A stretch of 64,000 nucleotides of DNA from Anaerobacterium chartisolvens (lineage in GTDB: Bacteria; Bacillota; Clostridia; Acetivibrionales; DSM-27016): assembly GCF_003337415.1 (NCBI RefSeq), contig NZ_QPJT01000020.1:22456-86455 (forward strand), read 5' to 3'. The position numbers and the translations under genes are program-made. Positions 43,776 to 54,716 of the stretch are shown here, in pieces. Position 1 is the stretch's first letter; every line of letters begins with the position of its first letter. The notes under the pieces are model-generated. The model was not told the DNA's origin and did not search any database. It saw nothing but the letters and a program-made list of their open reading frames with translations.

Positions 43776-44573
43776 TTACCTGTATTGCAGCCATAGAACT
43801 CCTGCGGCAAATATTCCCATGGCAAGGAGTATTTTGTAATCCCTTCCTGTCATTTTTAATTGCTTCATTCTTGTTCTGCCTTCACTTCCCCTGTAGCATC
43901 TTGCCTCCATGGCAACGGCCAGCTCCTCCGCCCTTCTGAACGCACTTATAAATAAAGGCACCAATACAGGTATAAAGCTTTTGGCTCTCTGAACAAGATT
44001 TCCCGTGTCAAAATCCGCACCTCTGGCGGCTTGAGCCTTCATAATTTTGTCTGTCTCTTCCAGCAGGGCAGGTATAAATCTTAAAGCTATGGTCATCATC
44101 ATAGCTATTTCATGTACCGGCATCCCTATCTTTTTTAAAGGGCCCATTAGATTTTCAAGAGCATCTGTCAGCAATATAGGTGTTGTGGAAAGTGTCAGCA
44201 GAGATGTAGTAATAATCAGCAAGGATAACCTTATTGCCATCTTCGCTGTAATATCCAGTCCTTCATATGTTATGTGTATAAATCTCCATTCAAACATAAC
44301 TGTACCCTTAGTAGTAAAAATGTTAATCGCAGCAGTAAACACTATTATAAGCATAATCGGCTTTAATCCTTTAAGCGTATATCGAAGCGGTATGCCTGAA
44401 GCTACTATAACAAGCAGTGTAAATATTGCTGTAATTGCAAAACATAGGTATGAATTGACCAGTATTATTATAACCATATAGGCAAGAGTAGAAACTATTT
44501 TTGCTCTTGCATCGGCTCTGTGCAAAAACGAGTGCCCAGAAATATATTGCCCCAATGTAATATCCTTCAGCAT
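43776..44573 (-). CDS. ecfT: ECF transporter transmembrane subunit EcfT
   Basis: 265 residues, five to six hydrophobic segments, with the EcfT motifs (GQYISGHSFLHRADARAKI and the cytoplasmic AAR-type helix KAQAARGADFDTGNLVQRAKSFIPVLVPLFISAFRRAEELAVAMEARCYRG). It joins the two ATPases to interchangeable vitamin-binding S components encoded elsewhere. It lies 17 nt after ecfA2. Confidence 0.94.
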   Translation of the reverse strand: MLKDITLGQYISGHSFLHRADARAKIVSTLAYMVIIILVNSYLCFAITAIFTLLVIVASGIPLRYTLKGLKPIMLIIVFTAAINIFTTKGTVMFEWRFIHITYEGLDITAKMAIRLSLLIITTSLLTLSTTPILLTDALENLMGPLKKIGMPVHEIAMMMTIALRFIPALLEETDKIMKAQAARGADFDTGNLVQRAKSFIPVLVPLFISAFRRAEELAVAMEARCYRGSEGRTRMKQLKMTGRDYKILLAMGIFAAGVLWLQYR

Positions 44574-44590
44574 GTAATTTCTCCCAATCG

Positions 44591-45433
44591 CTATTTTTTC
44601 AAATACCTTAATATTTCTCTTTTGGCCTCCTGTACCGTAAATATATTGTCATTTAAATAAGGAACTACCGCCTTGAGCTTTTTCATAAGGTGTGTGATTT
44701 GCGGTGCGGAAAGGCCAATTTTCTCTAATTCAGCAACATCCCTAAATATTTCGCCGGCGCTTCCCTGCATGTGTATTTTACCATCACTCATTACAATTAT
44801 TCTTTGAGCCAGCCTTGCGACATCCTCCATGCTATGGGAAACTAAAATAATGGTTATATTAAGCTGCCTGTGCATACGAGATATGAATTGAAAAACCTCA
44901 TCCCTCCCTTGCGGATCAAGCCCTGCAGTGGGTTCGTCCAATATCAGTATCGAGGGCTTCATTGCAACTACTCCGGCTATAGCAACTCTGCGCTTTTGTC
45001 CCCCTGACAGCTCAAATGGTGACTTATCAAGAATTGAAAGGTCGATACCCACGGTTGAGACAGCCTCCTTAACCAGCTTTTCGATTTCACCTTCCGTAAA
45101 GCCCTGCTTTTCCAGACCAAAAGCAATATCCTTATAAACCGTTTCTTCAAACAATTGATGCTCAGGATATTGAAATACCATCCCAACGTGCCTTCTCAGC
45201 TCTTTTAATTCCTTTCCCCGGGTATCAATGCCATTAATGCATACCTTCCCCGCAGAAGGCTTAATAAGCCCGTTAAAATGCTGTACAAGGGTTGATTTCC
45301 CCGAACCGGTATGTCCTATTATGGCAAGGAATTCACCGTCCTTAATTTCTAAGCTGACATTCTTCAGTGCGTCCTTCTCAAAGGGACTGCCCTTCATATA
45401 TGTATATGTTACGTCATCTGCCGTTATTGGCAT
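44591..45433 (-). CDS. ecfA2: ECF transporter ATPase EcfA2
   Basis: 280-residue ABC ATPase: Walker A GHTGSGKST, Q-loop VFQYPEHQLFEETVYKDIAFG, signature LSGGQKRRVAIA, Walker B ILILDEPTAGLD, switch His in LVSHSMED. The second ATPase of the energy-coupling-factor module for vitamins. In B. subtilis the order is rplQ-ecfA1-ecfA2-ecfT-truA, as here apart from the insertion before truA. Confidence 0.95.
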   Translation of the reverse strand: MPITADDVTYTYMKGSPFEKDALKNVSLEIKDGEFLAIIGHTGSGKSTLVQHFNGLIKPSAGKVCINGIDTRGKELKELRRHVGMVFQYPEHQLFEETVYKDIAFGLEKQGFTEGEIEKLVKEAVSTVGIDLSILDKSPFELSGGQKRRVAIAGVVAMKPSILILDEPTAGLDPQGRDEVFQFISRMHRQLNITIILVSHSMEDVARLAQRIIVMSDGKIHMQGSAGEIFRDVAELEKIGLSAPQITHLMKKLKAVVPYLNDNIFTVQEAKREILRYLKK

Positions 45434-45469
45434 GATTGCCTCCTAATATCCCATTTCGTAAAAATTCCC

Positions 45470-46327
45470 CTATTTGGTCAAAAGCTCTTTTCTCAATATA
45501 TCAAATGCTTCCTCCACAGTCAAAATATCATCGGGAAGCTTGCAGCCTTCCTTATTTAGCTCATTGAACAGCTCTGTCACCTGAGGCACGTCAAGGCCCG
45601 CCGATTTAATATTCTCTACCTCCGAAAAAACCCTTTTGGGAGTATCGTCCATAATGATACTGCCCTCTTCAATTACAATGACTCTATCGGAAAGAGCAGC
45701 CTCATCCATGTGATGAGTTATATGAATAATAGTTATTTTGTCATCCTTATTCAGGCTCTTTATGGTGTGCATAACCTCTTTTCTTCCCACAGGATCAAGC
45801 ATAGAGGTTGCCTCGTCAAAAATAATACACTCCGGCTTCATAGCAAGAACTCCCGCTATAGCCACCTTTTGCTTCTGTCCTCCTGACAAAAGGTGAGGAG
45901 CGTTATCCCTGTATTCAAAAAGTCCTACGCTTTTAAGGCTTTGGTCCACACGCTCCCTGATTTCCTCAGGAGGTACCCCTATGTTTTCAGGTCCAAAAGC
46001 TACATCCTCTTCTACAACGGTTCCAACTATTTGGTTGTCAGGATTTTGAAAAACCATTCCGGCAGATCTTCTTATTTCCCATAGGGCGTTTTCATCTCGG
46101 GTATCAAGCCCAGCAACATACACTACCCCCTCTGTCGGCAGCAAAAGTGCGTTCATCAGTCTCGAAAGAGTGGACTTGCCGGAGCCGTTGCGGCCTAATA
46201 CAACAACAAACTGCCCTTTTTCTATATTGATATTTACATTTGACAGCGCCTTAAGGTCGTCATCCTTGTCGGTTCTGGATTTATATACATAGCTTACGCT
46301 TTCAGCCCTAATAATATCATTGTCCAT
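45470..46327 (-). CDS. ecfA1: ECF transporter ATPase EcfA1
   Basis: 285-residue ABC ATPase: Walker [34 protein letters not shown], signature [12 protein letters not shown], Walker [22 protein letters not shown]. It pairs with EcfA2. It stands 125 nt downstream of rplQ, a spacer in which no clear terminator was seen. Confidence 0.95.
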   Translation of the reverse strand: MDNDIIRAESVSYVYKSRTDKDDDLKALSNVNINIEKGQFVVVLGRNGSGKSTLSRLMNALLLPTEGVVYVAGLDTRDENALWEIRRSAGMVFQNPDNQIVGTVVEEDVAFGPENIGVPPEEIRERVDQSLKSVGLFEYRDNAPHLLSGGQKQKVAIAGVLAMKPECIIFDEATSMLDPVGRKEVMHTIKSLNKDDKITIIHITHHMDEAALSDRVIVIEEGSIIMDDTPKRVFSEVENIKSAGLDVPQVTELFNELNKEGCKLPDDILTVEEAFDILRKELLTK

Positions 46328-46452
46328 AAATTCTCCGTTTAAAATATAAAATTAGGGATTAAGCACAGCATTACATTAAGAAGCTTGTTTTATTAGAGCT
46401 CCTTTATAATGTCATCTTAATCCCATCATAATTTTATAGCTGACTTATGCCC

Positions 46453-46977
46453 TTACACAAGCTCCAATATTACAACCTCTGCTGCATCTCCTCTTCTGGG
46501 ACCAAGCTTGTATATTCTGGTGTAGCCGCCATTCTTTTCTTTGTACTTAGGGGCTATCTCATCAAAAATTTTGTCAACGATATTTATTGCCTTTCCTTCT
46601 TCATCGTGAACCCTGTAAACCCAGTTCATTATCTGCCTTCTGGCGTGAAGTCTGGAAGCACTGTCAACCGTTATCATATCGGTTTTCTCTTCCCTGTCTA
46701 CCACCTCATACTTCCTGCCGTTTTTGGAAGTAGCAGTTTTTGTGATTTTTTTACCATCGCTATCCAGCTTTGCGGTAGTTACCTTCACCTGCTTGGAAGT
46801 AAAGCTATCTAACTCTTTAACAGCCGTCGCAATCAGCTTCTCAGCAATATTTTTGACTTCTTTAGCTCTGGCTTCGGTAGTCTGTATTTTACCTGTTTTA
46901 AACAGTGATGTTACAAGGCCCTTTAAAATAGCTTTCCTTTGGTCGGTAGCACGTCCCAGCTTTCTTTGCAGTGCCAT
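46453..46977 (-). CDS. rplQ: 50S ribosomal protein L17 with internal insertion
   Basis: 174 residues from ATG 46977 (AGGAGG eight bases upstream; the ATG two codons earlier is too close). Ends match L17 ([53 protein letters not shown]). About 50 extra residues, roughly 60-110, are inserted ([16 protein letters not shown] to TVDSASRL) relative to the usual 112-127-residue form; such long L17 proteins occur in other Clostridia. Confidence 0.95.
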   Translation of the reverse strand: MALQRKLGRATDQRKAILKGLVTSLFKTGKIQTTEARAKEVKNIAEKLIATAVKELDSFTSKQVKVTTAKLDSDGKKITKTATSKNGRKYEVVDREEKTDMITVDSASRLHARRQIMNWVYRVHDEEGKAINIVDKIFDEIAPKYKEKNGGYTRIYKLGPRRGDAAEVVILELV

Positions 46978-47003
46978 TGCCATACCCTCCTTTATCTTTA
47001 ATT

Positions 47004-47954
47004 CTACTCCTCACTGGGAGCAAGAGACAGCCCCAGAGCTTGCATTTTCTGGAGTACCTCCTCAAGAGATTTTCTTCCGAGATTTCTAACCTTCATCATA
47101 TCTTCCTCAGTCCTGTTGGTTAAATCCTCAACAGTATTTATTCCCGCTCTCTTTAAGCAGTTATAAGACCTGACTGAAAGGTCAAGCTCCTCTATAGTCA
47201 TCTCAAGCACTTTTTCTTTTTTCGTTTCTTCCTTCTCTACCATTATCTCAGTATGCTTGGCATGATCCGATAAATCAATGAATAGATTAAGGTGCTCATT
47301 TAAAACTTTTGCCCCAAGGCTTATAGCCTCATCAGGCTTAATGCTTCCATCGGTCCAAATCTCCAACGTAAGCCTGTCATAATCCGTAACCTGGCCTACA
47401 CGCGTATTTTCAACCATATAATTAACCTTTTTAGCCGGCGTATATATGGAGTCTACAGGAATGATTCCTATAGGCTGTCCCGCCTGCTTGTTCTTTTCAG
47501 CAGATACATATCCCCTGCCCTTGTTCAAGGTTAATTCCATGTAAAGCCTATGCTCCCCATTTAAGGTTGCAATATGCATATCCGGATTTAAAATCTCAAC
47601 ATCTGCATCGGCCTTTATATCTCCCGCCGTAACCGGCCCTTCACCGTCGGCATCAATATAAACAATCTTCTGGCCTTCACTATGCATTTTTAAGGATAAT
47701 CCCTTAATATTGAGAATAATTTCAGTTACATCCTCAACCACCCCAGGTATGGTGGAAAACTCGTGAAGCACTCCGTCAATTTTTATAGAAGTGACCGCAA
47801 CTCCAGGTAAAGACGACAAAAGAATTCTTCTGAGCGAATTTCCAAGAGTCGTGCCGTATCCTCTCTCAAGAGGCTCTATAACAAATTTACCATAGGTATT
47901 ATCTTCACTTCCGGCAACACACTCAATTTTAGGTTTTTCTATCTCTATCACCAA
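47004..47954 (-). CDS. rpoA: DNA-directed RNA polymerase subunit alpha
   Basis: 316 residues: N-terminal assembly domain ([31 protein letters not shown]) and C-terminal DNA/UP-element domain ([44 protein letters not shown]). Normal size, standard place between rpsD and rplQ. A 183-nt spacer separates it from rpsD, with nothing recognised in it. Confidence 0.98.
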   Translation of the reverse strand: MVIEIEKPKIECVAGSEDNTYGKFVIEPLERGYGTTLGNSLRRILLSSLPGVAVTSIKIDGVLHEFSTIPGVVEDVTEIILNIKGLSLKMHSEGQKIVYIDADGEGPVTAGDIKADADVEILNPDMHIATLNGEHRLYMELTLNKGRGYVSAEKNKQAGQPIGIIPVDSIYTPAKKVNYMVENTRVGQVTDYDRLTLEIWTDGSIKPDEAISLGAKVLNEHLNLFIDLSDHAKHTEIMVEKEETKKEKVLEMTIEELDLSVRSYNCLKRAGINTVEDLTNRTEEDMMKVRNLGRKSLEEVLQKMQALGLSLAPSEE

Positions 47955-48137
47955 AAACCCTCCCTTTTTAATCTTATTCCTTAAGCTTTCAGCATTTGTC
48001 TAATGCTTAAAACCTTTTGTTTTGAGGGCAACTGATTCATAATTAGCAATATCTGGCGTGTATTATTTAAAACTAATTTTTTTTGGCTTTCATAAAATTT
48101 CAGTTGCTGTTCCAAATATACGAAGCAAAAATAATCA

Positions 48138-48764
48138 TTACTTGGAATATAACTCGACTATAAGGTGTTCCTTCAATGGTAAATCTATGTCCTCTCTGGA
48201 AGGAAGAGCTACCACCTTACCAGTCAAATTGTCAGCATCAAATTCCAACCATTTGGGTATAACCTTGCTTCCTGTAATTTCTGAAACAGCCTTTGTCTTG
48301 GGCGAATTTCTGCTTGTTTCCTTTACTGCAATAACATCTCCTACCTTCAGCAGGTAAGAAGGAATATTTACCTTGCGGTTATTAACTGTAAAGTGAGCAT
48401 GACTTACAAGCTGCCTGGCCTCCGGTCTGGAGGTCGCAAGACCAAGCCTGCATATTACATTATCAAGTCTGGTCTCCAGTATCTGAAGCAAATTCTCGCC
48501 GGTAATTCCCTTTTTGCTTGCGGCCATCTCAAAGTACTTATTGAATTGCCCTTCAAGCACCCCGTAGAACCTTCTGGCCTTCTGCTTTTCCCTGAGCTGT
48601 ATTCCATATTCGGAAAGCTTCTTTTTCTGCTGCCCGTGTTGTCCGGGAGAATAAGGCCTTCTCGAAATTGAGCACTTATTTGTATAACATCTTTCGCCTT
48701 TTAAGAAAAGCTTTTCACCCTCTCTTCGGCAAAGTCTGCATGATGCATCAGTATATCTTGCCAT
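48138..48764 (-). CDS. rpsD: 30S ribosomal protein S4
   Basis: 208 residues with Cys-rich N-terminus ([26 protein letters not shown]), which may bind zinc as in the C-plus form of S4, and the S4 domain ([39 protein letters not shown]). It initiates 30S assembly. Confidence 0.98.
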   Translation of the reverse strand: MARYTDASCRLCRREGEKLFLKGERCYTNKCSISRRPYSPGQHGQQKKKLSEYGIQLREKQKARRFYGVLEGQFNKYFEMAASKKGITGENLLQILETRLDNVICRLGLATSRPEARQLVSHAHFTVNNRKVNIPSYLLKVGDVIAVKETSRNSPKTKAVSEITGSKVIPKWLEFDADNLTGKVVALPSREDIDLPLKEHLIVELYSK

Positions 48765-48857
48765 TTAAGCTTTACACCTCCATAAATTAATAGGCAATTA
48801 ATATATAACCGGCAACATCTTCTTTATGCTGCCAACGATAATTCATAAAATTGCATT

Positions 48858-49262
48858 TTACACTCTTCTTCTCTTAGGCGGCCTGCAGCCATTATGAGGA
48901 ATAGGAGTAACGTCCTTTATAAGGCTGACCTCAAGTCCTGCGGCCTGCAACGCTCTTATTGCAGCCTCTCTGCCTGCGCCAGGCCCTTTTACGTATACCT
49001 CCACGGTTTTCAATCCATGCTCCATTGCAGATTTAGCAGCAGTCTCAGCCGCCGTCTGAGCAGCAAAGGGAGTGCTTTTCTTTGAACCCCTGAATCCCAG
49101 CCCGCCTGCACTGGCCCATGAAAGAGCATTTCCCGCAGTATCTGTCAAAGTAACTATTGTATTATTAAACGTAGAACGTATATGCGCCGCCCCACGCTCA
49201 ATATTTTTACGCTCTCTTCTTTTTCTGGTTACCCTTTTTGCACCAGCAGTTTTAGTTGCCAT
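48858..49262 (-). CDS. rpsK: 30S ribosomal protein S11
   Basis: 134 residues ([61 protein letters not shown]). Normal length, 21 nt after rpsM. Confidence 0.98.
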   Translation of the reverse strand: MATKTAGAKRVTRKRRERKNIERGAAHIRSTFNNTIVTLTDTAGNALSWASAGGLGFRGSKKSTPFAAQTAAETAAKSAMEHGLKTVEVYVKGPGAGREAAIRALQAAGLEVSLIKDVTPIPHNGCRPPKRRRV

Positions 49263-49283
49263 TTAACAGCCAACCTCCTTCAA

Positions 49284-49655
49284 CTATTTCTTTCTCTGTA
49301 CTCCAACAGTCTTCTTTGGACCCTTCCTGGTCCTTGCATTGGTTTTTGTTTTCTGGCCCCTTACAGGAAGCCCCATCCTATGTCTTCTGCCTCTATAGCA
49401 GCCGATTTCCATAAGTCTTTTGATATTTAAGGCAATCTCTCTTCTCAAGTCACCTTCAACTTTATGATCTCTATCAATATTTTCTCTTAATCTGCTTATC
49501 TCATCATCCGTCAGGTCCCTTACTCTTGTGTCAGGATTTATGCCAGTTTTAGAGAGAATTTGATTAGATTTAGCCCTTCCTATTCCATAAATATAAGTTA
49601 ACCCGATTTCTACCCTTTTTTCTCTGGGCAAGTCAACTCCATTAATACGAGCCAT
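49284..49655 (-). CDS. rpsM: 30S ribosomal protein S13
   Basis: 123 residues from ATG 49655, with GGAGGTG upstream. It begins [26 protein letters not shown] and ends [19 protein letters not shown]. The open frame continues 56 codons upstream through a repeat-rich spacer, but that part shows no S13 homology and is not counted as coding. Confidence 0.98.
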   Translation of the reverse strand: MARINGVDLPREKRVEIGLTYIYGIGRAKSNQILSKTGINPDTRVRDLTDDEISRLRENIDRDHKVEGDLRREIALNIKRLMEIGCYRGRRHRMGLPVRGQKTKTNARTRKGPKKTVGVQRKK

Positions 49656-49686
49656 CCTCTTTGCACCTCCGCTTAATTTAATTGAC

Positions 49687-49974
49687 AATTGATAATTGAC
49701 AATTGCCAACCCGATTTGCAACCTACCGACATGTAACTTCCAGCCCGTCAATAAAGGCAGGTTTTTCGCTTGTAGGTCGGTCATTTTATTAATTTTGTAT
49801 ATAAAATTATCATCAGAAGACATAACTACCTATTGATTTAAAAGGCATTATGCAGCCGCTCCCCGATGAAATTCTTATAATTAACCCGCTTGATAATTAA
49901 CTATTTATAATATTACATGCCAGGCTAAATTGGCAATGCTATTATTATACATTGTCAATTGTCAATTATCAATT
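49687..49974. repeat. MITE-like segment bounded by 19-bp inverted repeats between rpmJ and rpsM
   Basis: AATTGATAATTGACAATTG at 49687-49705 is the exact reverse complement of CAATTGTCAATTATCAATT at 49956-49974. Both are part of longer AATTGAC-type tandem words. They enclose about 250 nt of non-coding DNA. The 326-nt spacer is unusual for a gene pair that is normally closely packed in Firmicutes. No transposase is present. It could be a non-autonomous element or a long-range hairpin. Confidence 0.6.
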
Positions 49975-49981
49975 ATTTTTT

Positions 49982-50095
49982 TTATCCCTGCTTCTGTTTA
50001 TGCTTAGGATTTTCGCAGATAACCATTACTCTGCCTTTTCTTTTTATTATCTTACACTTTTCACATATTGGTTTAACAGATGGTTTAACCTTCAT
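49982..50095 (-). CDS. rpmJ: 50S ribosomal protein L36
   Basis: 37 residues from ATG 50095, too short to be listed with longer ORFs. It begins [17 protein letters not shown] and ends [12 protein letters not shown]; the CEKC pair, a later Cys and His form the zinc ribbon of L36. It lies 17 nt after infA. Confidence 0.97.
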   Translation of the reverse strand: MKVKPSVKPICEKCKIIKRKGRVMVICENPKHKQKQG

Positions 50096-50111
50096 AGCAA
50101 ATTTCCCTCCT

Positions 50112-50330
50112 TTACTTAGCTCTCCATGTTATCCTGCCGCGAGTCAAATCGTAAGGAGATAATTCTATGGTAACTTTATCCCCTGGTAAAATTCTTATGA
50201 AATTCATTCTTAACTTACCCGACACATGAGCCAAAACCTTATGCCCGTTATCTAGCTCCACCTGAAACATAGCATTTGGCAATGCTTCAATTATCTTACC
50301 CTCTACTTCAATTACATCTTCCTTAGACAA
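50112..50330 (-). CDS. infA: Translation initiation factor IF-1
   Basis: 72 residues of S1-like OB fold ([61 protein letters not shown]). Normal length and place. Confidence 0.98.
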   Translation of the reverse strand: MSKEDVIEVEGKIIEALPNAMFQVELDNGHKVLAHVSGKLRMNFIRILPGDKVTIELSPYDLTRGRITWRAK

Positions 50331-50354
50331 AATCTAAAACCTCCTTACAGGTAC

Positions 50355-50636
50355 TCAGCCATTGATGGCACTTTCCCTGCCATCTACATCCGCCAAGGCT
50401 TTTCTTATATCTGAATTTGTCACTTTCATCCCATTCTTCAGCTTTTCATTTAAAGCACCCAAAACCTCACCGGTAAGCCTTAAATGCTTCAGCTTCTTTT
50501 TCTTAGGCCTTTCGATTCTTCTTAAAGACCCGTCAGCAATCATGACATATGATTCGTCAACAAGCTGTACTATAACAAACCTCTTAGACGCATCACGCCC
50601 AACCTTGGAATATACAACCTCTCCCAATGCAATCAC
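50355..50636 (-). CDS. KOW-domain RNA-binding protein (L14e-like)
   Basis: 93 residues from GTG 50636, chosen because GAGGTGA lies about eight bases upstream; the earlier ATGs overlap that site. KOW-type start (GEVVYSKVGRDASKRFVIVQLVDESYVMIADG) and a basic middle (RIERPKKKKLKHLRLTGEVLG). Such proteins are encoded between map and infA in many Firmicutes; their role in translation is not established. Confidence 0.88.
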   Translation of the reverse strand: MIALGEVVYSKVGRDASKRFVIVQLVDESYVMIADGSLRRIERPKKKKLKHLRLTGEVLGALNEKLKNGMKVTNSDIRKALADVDGRESAING

Positions 50637-50703
50637 TAATAACATCACCTCTGTAGATTGCACTACACATTACTCTTATTTTTTCAAAGCTCCCGCTGTG
50701 CCA

Positions 50704-51468
50704 TTACAGCTCTGTCAGTATCTCCGGCGCTCCATGCGTAACAACAATTGTATTCTCATAATGCGCGGATAAACTACCGTCTGCGGTTACAACAGTCCAC
50801 TTATTGTCAAGCAGCTTAACAAAATAATCACCTGCATTTACCATAGGCTCTACAGCAAGCGTCATTCCTGCCTGAAGCCGCGGCCCTCTTTCACGAGTGC
50901 GGTAATTAGGTATTTGAGGAGCCTCATGCATTTCAGTCCCTATTCCATGACCGACATATTCACGTACAACTGAAAATCCGTTTCTCTCAACATACTCCTG
51001 CACAGCAGAGGATATATCTATTATCCTGTTTCCGTGCACCGCATTTTTAATTCCCTCATAAAAGCTCTGTTTCGTGACCTCAATCAGCTTTTCCGCCTCA
51101 GGGGAAACCTTTCCCACAGGAATAGTTCTGGCGGCATCCGCATGATACCCATTAAGATATACGCCTATGTCCACACTTATAATATCTCCATTTTTTAACT
51201 CTCTTAAACCCGGGATGCCATGCACAACTTCATTATTTACCGATGCACATATGCTTGCCGGATAATCTATAGAACCGGGAAGACCTTTATATCCTTTAAA
51301 GGAAGGTGCAGCACCATTTTTTTTAATGAGCTCCTCCACAATTCTGTCCAAATCAAGAGTTGTTATTCCCGGACACACAGACTCTTTAACCTTTTGGTGG
51401 ACTGCCGCCAGAACCTCTCCCGATTTTTTCATTAATTCTATTTCACTTTTTGACTTTACTAAAATCAT
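50704..51468 (-). CDS. map: Methionine aminopeptidase, type I
   Basis: 254 residues from ATG 51468 (AGGAG seven bases upstream). Metal ligands appear in ISVDIGVYLNGYHADAARTI (two Asp), GHGIGTEMHEAPQIPNY (His), and two Glu near LAVEPMVNAG and at HYENTIVVT. It removes the initiator Met from new proteins. Confidence 0.97.
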   Translation of the reverse strand: MILVKSKSEIELMKKSGEVLAAVHQKVKESVCPGITTLDLDRIVEELIKKNGAAPSFKGYKGLPGSIDYPASICASVNNEVVHGIPGLRELKNGDIISVDIGVYLNGYHADAARTIPVGKVSPEAEKLIEVTKQSFYEGIKNAVHGNRIIDISSAVQEYVERNGFSVVREYVGHGIGTEMHEAPQIPNYRTRERGPRLQAGMTLAVEPMVNAGDYFVKLLDNKWTVVTADGSLSAHYENTIVVTHGAPEILTEL

Positions 51469-51517
51469 TCTACTGCTCCTACTAAGCATTAAATACCGCT
51501 CATTACATTTATTGGTG

Positions 51518-52162
51518 TTATGCTCCTAATCTCCTCAACATTTCTCTGGATGTATCCTCAATTTTATCTTTTCCTTCTATTGTTATAACCTTGCCCTTCG
51601 GGGTATAATATTGTATGAGAGGCTCAGTCTGAGAATGATATGTTTTAAGTCTGTTGATAACAGTTTCCTCACTGTCGTCATCCCTTTGTATCAGAGCTGC
51701 ATTGCAGACGTCGCATATCCCTTCGGTCTTAGGCACATTGTAATGTATGTGATAAGTCATGCTGCAGCCTGTGCATACTCTTCTTCCCGACAATCTCTTT
51801 ATTATGTCTTCATCAGGCACATTGATATTTAAAACTGCATCTATGCCCATACCCAGCTCTTTTAAAGCATTGTCAAGATATTCGGCCTGTGGTATTGTTC
51901 TAGGAAATCCATCTAAAATAAACCCGTTCTTACAATCAGCCTGGTGTATTCTATCTTTAACAATTTCCACAGTAACCTCATCGGGAACCAGAAGTCCCTT
52001 ATCAATATATTCCTTTGCCTTTTTCCCTAACTCAGTCCCATTCTTTATGTTGCTTCTGAAAATATCCCCCGTAGATATGTGAGGAATACCAAATTTATCA
52101 GCCAGCACAACAGCCTGAGTACCTTTTCCCGCTCCCGGAGCGCCCAACAATATAATCTTCAT
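51518..52162 (-). CDS. adk: Adenylate kinase with zinc-type lid
   Basis: 214 residues from ATG 52162 (GGAGGGG upstream). P-loop [25 protein letters not shown], and a LID with four Cys ([10 protein letters not shown] and [10 protein letters not shown]) that should hold structural zinc, usual in Gram-positives. It interconverts AMP, ADP and ATP. Confidence 0.97.
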   Translation of the reverse strand: MKIILLGAPGAGKGTQAVVLADKFGIPHISTGDIFRSNIKNGTELGKKAKEYIDKGLLVPDEVTVEIVKDRIHQADCKNGFILDGFPRTIPQAEYLDNALKELGMGIDAVLNINVPDEDIIKRLSGRRVCTGCSMTYHIHYNVPKTEGICDVCNAALIQRDDDSEETVINRLKTYHSQTEPLIQYYTPKGKVITIEGKDKIEDTSREMLRRLGA

Positions 52163-52254
52163 AACCTTACCCCTCCACACTAGCTTACAGACCCACAGTT
52201 ATTGGCTATTGTACTTCAACAGCCAACAACACAGGGATCAACTCTTAAATTCTT

Positions 52255-53547
52255 CTATTCAAGGAATCCCTTGTAATGTCTCATCAACATCTGAGATTCA
52301 ATTTGCTTTACAGTATCCAATGCCACTCCGACAAGAATCAGCAGCGCCGTACCTCCAAAAAACAACCCGCTTATATTAAATATTGCTCCCAGTATAACAG
52401 GGAAAATTGTTATCAAAGCAAGGAACAATCCGCCAAACCAGGTTATTCTGTTCAGTACCTTTGAAATATAATCTGACGTAGGCTTTCCAGGTCTTATGCC
52501 CGGTATGAATCCACCATTCTTTTTCATATTATTTGCAATTTCAATTGGATTAAACTGTATAACAGTATAGAAAAATGTAAAAAACATAATAAGTAGTGCG
52601 TATATTAATGAGTACCATATGCTGTCTGTTGAATTCTTAAGCCATAAAACAAACCAATTTGTCGAGTTAGGCGCAAAAAATGTAACCATCTGAGATGGAA
52701 ACATGGTAATAGACATAGCAAATATTATGGGTATTACTCCCGCCAGATTAACCTTTATAGGAATATGTGTGCTCTGTCCTCCATAAACCTTCCTGCCCAC
52801 AACTCTTTTTGCATACTGCACAGGTATTCTTCTTTCAGCCTGATTTACCCATATAACAAGGGATACTACCGCTATGAAAACAAGCACTATTGCAATTATT
52901 GCCAATATGCCTACTACACCCTCTCCAAGCTGTCCGCCTGTATAATAATTCATCAGAGTCATTGCGGCTGCAGGCCCACTGGATACTATACCCGCAAAGA
53001 TTATAAGCGATATTCCGTTTCCGATTCCATACTCTGTAATCTGCTCGCCCAGCCACATAAGGAATGCAGTTCCGGCTGTAAAGGTAAGAGTAATGGTAAT
53101 AAACGTAAGCCAGTTTCTTCCTCCCACTACAGCACCGCCTAAGCCTATAAACAATCCTACTGCCTGTATAAATCCTAAAACCACCGTTCCGTATCTTACG
53201 TACTGAGCAATAATCTTTCTGCCTTCCTCCCCTTCCTTTTGCAATTGCTCAAGCTTGGGGATGGCTACAGTTAAAAGCTGCATAATAATTGATGAATTAA
53301 TGTATGGGGTTATACTCATTGCAAAAATAGTTGCTAGTTTAAAGGCACCGCCTGTTACTATATCAAACATACCGAATAGTGACCCGCCGGATTCAACCAA
53401 TTTCTTAAATTCACTTGCATCCAGAAAAGGAACGGGTATATGAGACCCAATTCTATATACGATAAGCATTGCCACCGTAAACAGAATTTTCCTTCTCAAA
53501 TCAGGAATTTTCCAGGCATTTCTCAGTGTCTCAAACATGCCTCCCAT
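52255..53547 (-). CDS. secY: Protein translocase subunit SecY
   Basis: 430 residues with ten hydrophobic segments (RRKILFTVAMLIVYRIGSHIPVPFLD, ITPYINSSIIMQLL, GIRPGKPTSDYISKVLNRITWFGGLFLA). The start is set at ATG 53547 (GAGGTGG six bases upstream), one base beyond the rplO stop, so translation is coupled. It forms the membrane channel for secreted proteins. Confidence 0.97.
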   Translation of the reverse strand: MGGMFETLRNAWKIPDLRRKILFTVAMLIVYRIGSHIPVPFLDASEFKKLVESGGSLFGMFDIVTGGAFKLATIFAMSITPYINSSIIMQLLTVAIPKLEQLQKEGEEGRKIIAQYVRYGTVVLGFIQAVGLFIGLGGAVVGGRNWLTFITITLTFTAGTAFLMWLGEQITEYGIGNGISLIIFAGIVSSGPAAAMTLMNYYTGGQLGEGVVGILAIIAIVLVFIAVVSLVIWVNQAERRIPVQYAKRVVGRKVYGGQSTHIPIKVNLAGVIPIIFAMSITMFPSQMVTFFAPNSTNWFVLWLKNSTDSIWYSLIYALLIMFFTFFYTVIQFNPIEIANNMKKNGGFIPGIRPGKPTSDYISKVLNRITWFGGLFLALITIFPVILGAIFNISGLFFGGTALLILVGVALDTVKQIESQMLMRHYKGFLE

Positions 53548-53548
53548 A

Positions 53549-53992
53549 CTATACCACCTCGACCTTTCCTCCCGCAGCCTCAATTTTTTCTGAAGCTGTC
53601 TTTGTGAATTTTGCAGCTTGAACTGTCAATTTCTTTGTTAATTCACCATTTCCTAAAATAACAATCCCATCATGCAGCTTCTTTATGATTCCCTTTTCCA
53701 TTATCATGTCCTGAGTGACAACCTGATTGTCTTCAAAAACATTCAATTGGGAAATCTTAACCTCCGCATAGACAGTTGCGAATTCTTTGTTATTAAATCC
53801 TCTTTTGGGTATCCTCATGTAAAGAGGCATCTGTCCACCTTCAAAACCAGGCCTTACGCCTCCGCCAGCCCTTGCATTCTGCCCCTTATGACCTTTTCCT
53901 GCTGTCTTTCCGTTGCCGGAGCCCGGGCCTCTGCCTTTTCTCTTAGGTTCTGTTTTCGCACCTACTGAAGGCTTTAATTCAAACAGTTTCAT
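53549..53992 (-). CDS. rplO: 50S ribosomal protein L15
   Basis: 147 residues ([63 protein letters not shown]). Normal length; 3 nt from rpmD and 1 nt from secY. Confidence 0.98.
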   Translation of the reverse strand: MKLFELKPSVGAKTEPKRKGRGPGSGNGKTAGKGHKGQNARAGGGVRPGFEGGQMPLYMRIPKRGFNNKEFATVYAEVKISQLNVFEDNQVVTQDMIMEKGIIKKLHDGIVILGNGELTKKLTVQAAKFTKTASEKIEAAGGKVEVV

Positions 53993-53995
53993 GGA

Positions 53996-54187
53996 TTACA
54001 CCTCCTTTTGAATCTCCTCAACCGATATCAGGTGGGAAACCTTATTTATCATACCCCTAATTTGGGGGTTATCATTGTGCTCTACAACACTTCTTATCTT
54101 CTTGAGGCCAAGAGCTCTGACTGTAGCCGCCTGCTTCTCTCTGGCCTTGTTAATTCCCCTTACAAGAGTTATTTTTAGCTTTGCCAT
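53996..54187 (-). CDS. rpmD: 50S ribosomal protein L30
   Basis: 63 residues ([52 protein letters not shown]), the bacterial L30 form. Lies 11 nt after rpsE. Confidence 0.97.
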   Translation of the reverse strand: MAKLKITLVRGINKAREKQAATVRALGLKKIRSVVEHNDNPQIRGMINKVSHLISVEEIQKEV

Positions 54188-54198
54188 AACACGCCCTC

Positions 54199-54708
54199 CT
54201 AAGCCTTTACTTCTTCTACAGTTTTACCGCGAAGCTTTGCAATCTCTTCAGCCGTCCTGAGCTGTGCAAGACCGTTTATAGTCGCATTAACCATATTTAT
54301 AGGGTTATTTGAGCGCAGAGACTTTGTTCTTATATCATGTATTCCCGCCAGTTCAAGAACAGCTCTGACAGGACCACCTGCGATAACTCCCGTACCTTCG
54401 CCTGCAGGCTTAAGCAAAACTCTGCCTGCACCATATTCACCGATAGATTCATGAGGAATAGTAGTTTCTACAAGAGGCACCTTTATAAGATTCTTTTTGG
54501 CATCCTCTATTCCCTTTCTTATTGCATCGGGAATTTCAGCAGCCTTTCCCATTCCGCTCCCTACATAACCATTCTCGTCTCCAACCACCACCAGAGCGCT
54601 GAAACGAAAATTCCTACCACCTTTAACAACCTTGGTTACACGCCCTATATTCACAACCTTCTCTTTTAAATCCAATGTGCTGGAATCAATACGCTGCAAT
54701 ATTTTCAC
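54199..54708 (-). CDS. rpsE: 30S ribosomal protein S5
   Basis: 169 residues ([70 protein letters not shown]). Normal length. Confidence 0.98.
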   Translation of the reverse strand: MKILQRIDSSTLDLKEKVVNIGRVTKVVKGGRNFRFSALVVVGDENGYVGSGMGKAAEIPDAIRKGIEDAKKNLIKVPLVETTIPHESIGEYGAGRVLLKPAGEGTGVIAGGPVRAVLELAGIHDIRTKSLRSNNPINMVNATINGLAQLRTAEEIAKLRGKTVEEVKA

Positions 54709-54716
54709 TCCTTTCG

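Noticed and set aside
49656..49823. N-terminal extension of rpsM by 56 codons
   Set aside because: The extra codons read through the AATTGAC repeats and lack S13 homology; a good ribosome site precedes ATG 49655.
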